This document shows positions 60,320 to 64,000 of a DNA stretch of 64,000 nt, piece after piece. Every line of letters starts with the position of its first letter. Position 1 is the stretch's first letter. The stretch comes from Bog-473 sp963783965 (lineage in GTDB: Bacteria > Actinomycetota > Acidimicrobiia > Acidimicrobiales > RAAP-2), in the NCBI GenBank assembly GCA_963783965.1, contig CAWAPQ010000013.1, forward strand, positions 496,001 through 560,000. Direction: 5' to 3'. The notes beneath the pieces were generated by a model. It saw only the letters and a program-made list of their open reading frames with translations, searched no databases and was not told the DNA's origin. The position numbers and the translations under genes are program-made.

Positions 60320-60325
60320 TATAGA
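60320..60325 (+). promoter_or_regulatory. -10 element TATAGA of a leaderless TetR mRNA
   Basis: TATAGA ends nine bases before the ATG at 60335 and no ribosome site is present, so transcription probably starts within a few bases of the start codon. Confidence 0.45.
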
Positions 60326-60334
60326 CTGGGGCCC

Positions 60335-60979
60335 ATGCCCCGGGGGATCACGAAACGGAGGCCCATCACGGTCACCGCCCTTCTCGATGCGGCCCTGGAG
60401 CTCTTCGCCGACCGGGGGTTCGGGGCAACGTCCATACCCGACATCTGCGCCCGGGCGGGGCTGACCAAGGGCGCCTTCTACTCCAACTTCACCGACAAGG
60501 AGGCGCTGTTCCTGGCCCTGCTCGATCGCAGTCGGGCGCGGCGCGAGCAGTGGATCCGGAGGGCCATGGCCGGCGGCGACCCGTCCGAGGGGGAGGACAA
60601 TGAAGGGCCGGCGGGTCGCGCCCGCGTCGACGTCGACCGCCAATGGACCCTGATCTCCATGGAGTTCTCCCTCCACGCCATCCGCCGGCCGGCGGTGGCG
60701 GCGCTCCTCGTCGCGCACGAGCGGCGCGTGCGCGCCGAGCTCGCCGTCCTTCTCACGGAGGCGCTGGAGCGCGAGGCACGGGTGCCGACGCTGCCCATCG
60801 ACGAACTGGCCCGCATGGTGGTCGCGGTCACCGAGGGCACGGACATGCAGCTGCTGACCGACGACGCGGCGGGCGCGACCGCCCGTCCCGACGCGGGCCC
60901 CCGCGCCGTGGCGGCCCTCCTGCGGCACTTCTCGGTCCCCGCAGAGACGGTCGTCCCGGGACGCGACGGTTCCCGGTGA
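60335..60979 (+). CDS. TetR-family transcriptional regulator
   Basis: A 214-residue TetR protein. HTH: TVTALLDAALELFADRGFGATSIPDICARAGLTKGAFYSNFTDKEALF. The C-terminal half (WTLISMEFSLHAIRRPAVAALL) is a helical ligand domain. It probably represses itself, the diguanylate cyclase, or the sulfatase that follows 178 bases downstream. The ligand is unknown. Confidence 0.92.
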   Translation: MPRGITKRRPITVTALLDAALELFADRGFGATSIPDICARAGLTKGAFYSNFTDKEALFLALLDRSRARREQWIRRAMAGGDPSEGEDNEGPAGRARVDVDRQWTLISMEFSLHAIRRPAVAALLVAHERRVRAELAVLLTEALEREARVPTLPIDELARMVVAVTEGTDMQLLTDDAAGATARPDAGPRAVAALLRHFSVPAETVVPGRDGSR

Positions 60980-61157
60980 CGGTCGGGTTCGACCCGATCC
61001 TCGTCCCCAGAGGTTCGAGCCGACCGGAGTGGCGATCCGAGAGCTGAGGGCACCCGGGACCCGCCGGCGCCCCGGCCGTGTCTGCGCTGACTCATGTGCG
61101 CGTCGAACGCTCGAGTGCCAATCTCTCCCCACATCAACGAGTTGGGGAGCATGGCGC

Positions 61158-63461
61158 GTGACACGAACGGACTTCCAGGGAAAGATCGGGGACGACTGGC
61201 GCGACTCGGAGCCGTGGTGGCCGCCGATGCCCGCCCCGCCGGAGGGTGCGCCCAACGTGGTGCTCATCGTGCTCGACGACGTCGGGTTCGCCCAGCTGGG
61301 CTGCTACGGGTCGGACATCGAGACGCCCTCCATCGACGCCGTCGCCGCCCAGGGGGTGCGACTGACCAACTTCCACACCACCGCGTTGTGCTCGCCGACG
61401 CGGGCCTGCCTGCTGACCGGGAGGAATCACCACCGCAGCGGCATGGGGCGGGTGGCCGACCTGGCCTCCGGCTTCCCGGGCTACTGGGGCCGGCCGCCCC
61501 GCGAGAACGGGTTCCTCTCGGAGATGTTGCGGACAACGGGCTACGCCACCTACGCGGTCGGGAAGTGGCATCTGAGCCCCGAGGGCGAGACCAACATGGC
61601 GAACTCGCGGTCCACGTGGCCTCTCGGGCGCGGCTTCGACCGTTGGTACGGCTTCCACGGCGGCGAGACGCACCAGTTCGTGCCCGCGCTGTACCACGAC
61701 AATCACGCGGTGCGGCCGCCCCGGACAGTCGAGGAGGGCTACCACCTCAGCGCGGATCTGGCCGACCGGGCCATCGAGCACCTGGGCGACCTGCGCGCCG
61801 TCGACGACGAGCTGCCCTTCTTCCTGTACTTCGCGACCGGAGCCTGCCACTCTCCTCACCACGCGCCGGCCGAGTGGATCGAGCGCTACAAGGGCCGTTT
61901 TGCCAAGGGCTGGGATGTCTGGCGCGAGGAGACCTTCGCCCGGCAGCTCGCGACGGGCATCGTCCCCGAGGGCACCGTGCTCACGCCGCGCCCTCCCTGG
62001 GTCCCCGCCTGGGACAGCCTGGACGCGCGCGAACGCGCGCTCGCCGAGCGCTTCATGGAGTGCTTCGCCGCCTTCCTGTCGTACACCGACGAACAGATCG
62101 GACGCGTCCTCGCCTTCGTCGATGACCTGGGTGACGCCGACGACACGCTGGTGATCATCGTCTCGGACAACGGGGCCAGCTCCGAGGGGGGCAAGGAAGG
62201 GACCATCAACGAGGGTCGGCTCTCGAACTTCGAAGGCGCCGGCGTCGACGAGATGTACGACAGGCTCGACGAGATCGGTGGGCCCCTGAGCCACAACAAT
62301 TACCCGTGGGGGTGGACGATGGCGGGGAACACCCCGTTCAAGCGCTGGAAGCGCGAGGTCCACGAGGGAGGCGTCGCCGACCCCTGCATCGTCCGCCTGC
62401 CGGCGGGCCGGCGGGCCGGCGGCAGCGGCGGCGTCCGCCGGCAGTACGCGCACGCGGTCGACATCGTGCCGACCGTGCTCGAACTGGTGGGCATCGCACC
62501 CCCGTCGGACATCGACGGTATCGCCCAGTCGCATTTCGATGGCACCAGCTTCGGCTACGTGCTCGGCGACGGAGGGGAGACGGCGCCTGGGCGGCACCTG
62601 ACCCAGCACTTCGAGATGCTCGGTTCCCGTGCGATCTACCACGACGGGTGGAAGGCGGTGGCGTACCACCCGGTCGGCCCGATCTACGACGACGGACTCC
62701 GGTCCAACGCCCCCTGGGACGAGGACGTCTGGGAGCTCTACCACGTGGCCGAGGACGTCTCGGAGTCGCGTGACCGCGCCGCCGAGCTCCCCGACAAGGT
62801 TGCCGAGCTCGAGGCCCTGTGGTGGGAGGAGGCACGGCGCAACGACGTGCTCCCGCTCGACAACCGGGTGCTCGAGGTCATGGCGCACAAGCACGACCAC
62901 CGGCGCGACCAGGAGACCTACCGCTACTTCCAGGGTGGCTCCCCGGTGCCCGAATGGGTCGCCGTCGACGTGCGCAATCGCTCCCACGCCATAGAGGTCA
63001 CGGTCGAGATCCCCGACGGGGTCGTGCCCTCCGGGACCCTGCTGGCGCTCGGGTGCGCGCTCGGCGGCTGGTCGTTCCATGTCCTCGACGGTCGGCTGCG
63101 TTATCTGCACAACCTGCACGGCCAGCGCCTCTACGAGGTCGTCGCCGAGACGAGCCTCGACCCCGGCCGCCACCGGGTGGCCTTCCAGTTCGAAAAGGAC
63201 GAGGGGCTCGGAGGCCAGGCCACGCTCGTCCAGGACGGCGTGGTCGTCGGGACCGGCGCGGTGAAGCGCTTCACCCCGGTGGCGTTCAACGAGGTGATGA
63301 TCGGGCTGACGTGCGGTTACGAATGGGGGCCCGCAGTGGGCGGTGACTACGCAGCGCCGTTCGCCTTCAACGGCACCATCGTGCGGGCGGAGGTCACGGC
63401 GACCGGTCCGGTCGTGCGCGACCCGGTGGCGGAGGTGGCCGCCATTCTCGCCTCCCAGTGA
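61158..63461 (+). CDS. Arylsulfatase-type sulfatase (formylglycine type) with C-terminal beta domain
   Basis: A 767-residue type I sulfatase, cytoplasmic (no signal peptide). The formylglycine motif CSPTRACLLTGR starts at Cys78, the N-terminal metal site is VVLIVLDDVGFAQLGCYGSD, and later VSDNGASSEGG holds the metal Asp/Asn. The last 200 or so residues after KHDHRRDQETYRYF form an extra beta-rich domain seen in long arylsulfatases. It would hydrolyse a sulfate ester, possibly a sulfated steroid. GTG 61158 has GGGGAG eight bases upstream. A formylglycine-generating enzyme must be supplied from elsewhere. Confidence 0.94.
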   Translation: MTRTDFQGKIGDDWRDSEPWWPPMPAPPEGAPNVVLIVLDDVGFAQLGCYGSDIETPSIDAVAAQGVRLTNFHTTALCSPTRACLLTGRNHHRSGMGRVADLASGFPGYWGRPPRENGFLSEMLRTTGYATYAVGKWHLSPEGETNMANSRSTWPLGRGFDRWYGFHGGETHQFVPALYHDNHAVRPPRTVEEGYHLSADLADRAIEHLGDLRAVDDELPFFLYFATGACHSPHHAPAEWIERYKGRFAKGWDVWREETFARQLATGIVPEGTVLTPRPPWVPAWDSLDARERALAERFMECFAAFLSYTDEQIGRVLAFVDDLGDADDTLVIIVSDNGASSEGGKEGTINEGRLSNFEGAGVDEMYDRLDEIGGPLSHNNYPWGWTMAGNTPFKRWKREVHEGGVADPCIVRLPAGRRAGGSGGVRRQYAHAVDIVPTVLELVGIAPPSDIDGIAQSHFDGTSFGYVLGDGGETAPGRHLTQHFEMLGSRAIYHDGWKAVAYHPVGPIYDDGLRSNAPWDEDVWELYHVAEDVSESRDRAAELPDKVAELEALWWEEARRNDVLPLDNRVLEVMAHKHDHRRDQETYRYFQGGSPVPEWVAVDVRNRSHAIEVTVEIPDGVVPSGTLLALGCALGGWSFHVLDGRLRYLHNLHGQRLYEVVAETSLDPGRHRVAFQFEKDEGLGGQATLVQDGVVVGTGAVKRFTPVAFNEVMIGLTCGYEWGPAVGGDYAAPFAFNGTIVRAEVTATGPVVRDPVAEVAAILASQ

Positions 63462-63467
63462 CGAGCA

Positions 63468-63482
63468 CCTTCGCGGCGAAGG
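63468..63482. terminator. Hairpin CCTTCGC-G-GCGAAGG between convergent genes
   Basis: A perfect seven-base inverted repeat in the 46-base gap between the sulfatase and CoA-transferase stops. A probable bidirectional terminator stem; no T-tract. Confidence 0.45.
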
Positions 63483-63507
63483 ACGCGCCGACGATGCACC
63501 CGGCGGT

Positions 63508-64000
63508 TCAGAGGGGCCAGCGATAGTCCTCGGTGGGCTCGTAAATGATGCCCCGCTCCAGCAGGTCCTCTCTCTCCTCGCTCGAGTAGCCCACGCGCTC
63601 GAGGATGCGCCGGGTGTGCTCCCCCACCAGGGGTGGCGGGCCGTAGGGACCGGTCGGAGACTCGGAGAAGTCGACCAGCGTGCCGAACTGGCGCAGCTGT
63701 CCGAGGAGCGGGTGCGCGTACTCGGCCACCAGGCCGAGGCGCTCGTTGTCGGCGTCGTGGAGGACGGACTCTCCGTCGTTGGTGTCGACGGAGACCTCGG
63801 CGGCCACACCCGCGTCGGCGAGAGCATGGGACCAGGCCACTGCCGTCCGTGTCAGGAAGACAGGCTCGAGCGCCGGCTCGATCTCGGCCCGGGCGGCGAC
63901 GCGGGCATCGATGCTGTCGTACCGCTCCAGGTCGGGGCGGCCCAGCAGGCGGCAGAGCAGCGGCCATTCGCCGGGGCCGAAGGCGGCAACCTGGATCCAT
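63508..64000 (-). CDS. CaiB/BaiF family III CoA-transferase, N-terminus beyond the window
   Basis: The C-terminal 160 or so residues are present, reading from the right edge (WIQVAAFGPGEWPLLCRLLG onwards) to the stop at 63508. The end has the family pattern GPYGPPPLVGEHTRRILERVGYSSEE. It acts in CoA transfer or epimerisation. It lies on the strand opposite to the sulfatase, tail to tail. The far part cannot be judged. Confidence 0.88.
   Translation of the reverse strand, partial: WIQVAAFGPGEWPLLCRLLGRPDLERYDSIDARVAARAEIEPALEPVFLTRTAVAWSHALADAGVAAEVSVDTNDGESVLHDADNERLGLVAEYAHPLLGQLRQFGTLVDFSESPTGPYGPPPLVGEHTRRILERVGYSSEEREDLLERGIIYEPTEDYRWPL

Noticed and set aside
61134..63827. An 897-codon frame antisense to the sulfatase
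   Set aside because: No family sequence; it is a GC-rich shadow of the sulfatase.
1..64000. Mobile elements, CRISPR arrays, RNA genes
   Set aside because: No transposase or integrase sequence, no regular repeat-spacer pattern and no tRNA or rRNA signature was seen on either strand.

Overview
The window is about 64 kb of dense, high-GC DNA. About 56 protein genes sit on both strands with very small gaps. No tRNA, rRNA, transposase, integrase or CRISPR array is visible, and no gene-free stretch exceeds roughly 210 bases. GTG and TTG starts, ATGA stop/start overlaps, at least two likely leaderless starts, an F420-type luciferase-like oxidoreductase, a 3Fe-4S ferredoxin with class I P450s and many CoA-dependent catabolic genes point to an actinobacterium (mycobacterial or acidimicrobial type). 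I cannot name the species.

Almost everything looks catabolic and aimed at a hydrophobic, alicyclic or steroid/terpenoid-like substrate. The substrate itself is inferred, not seen. Region A (1-7.7 kb): CoA-transferase, acyl-CoA ligase, P450, enoyl-CoA hydratase, DapB-like reductase, FMN reductase, a DeoR regulator with a clear candidate operator, and a carboxymuconolactone-decarboxylase-like (CMD) protein. Region B (7.7-17.7 kb): Zn alcohol dehydrogenase, F420-type oxidoreductase, fatty-acid desaturase with a TetR gene, a P450-SDR pair, a secreted tripeptidyl-peptidase-like hydrolase, a frameshifted thiolase fold with a DUF35 partner, and a class II aldolase. Region C (17.7-33 kb): a six-gene operon SDR-CMD-Rieske-NTF2-P450-monooxygenase; Baeyer-Villiger-type monooxygenase, cyclase, amidohydrolase, SDR, acyl-CoA dehydrogenase, a fused E1 alpha/beta dehydrogenase, two SDRs and a TetR.

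Region D (33-42 kb): acyl-CoA ligase with an alpha/beta hydrolase; then on the minus strand MarR - MFS exporter - unusual P450 - methyltransferase, followed by a secreted branched-chain-type binding protein. Region E (42-49 kb): a compact five-gene operon of amidohydrolase, two M24 creatinase-fold proteins (one with intact metal ligands, one without), an enoyl-CoA hydratase-like protein and a tandem-fused CaiB transferase. Region F (49-55 kb): ketosteroid-dehydrogenase-like flavoprotein (frameshifted), 3Fe-4S ferredoxin, P450, SDR and a second Rieske oxygenase. Region G (55-64 kb): Ohr-type peroxidase, Tat-exported flavin oxidase, an oligopeptide-type binding protein translationally coupled to a diguanylate cyclase, a TetR, a sulfatase, and the end of another CoA-transferase.

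The three P450s at 11.6, 18.0 and 51.2 kb and the two Rieske oxygenases at 19.8 and 53.4 kb are close paralogues, each beside an SDR, so the region looks built from a repeated oxygenase-dehydrogenase module. Two palindromic motifs recur between divergent genes and probably mark two regulons. Three genes carry what look like single-base insertions in GC-rich runs; these may be real or sequencing errors.
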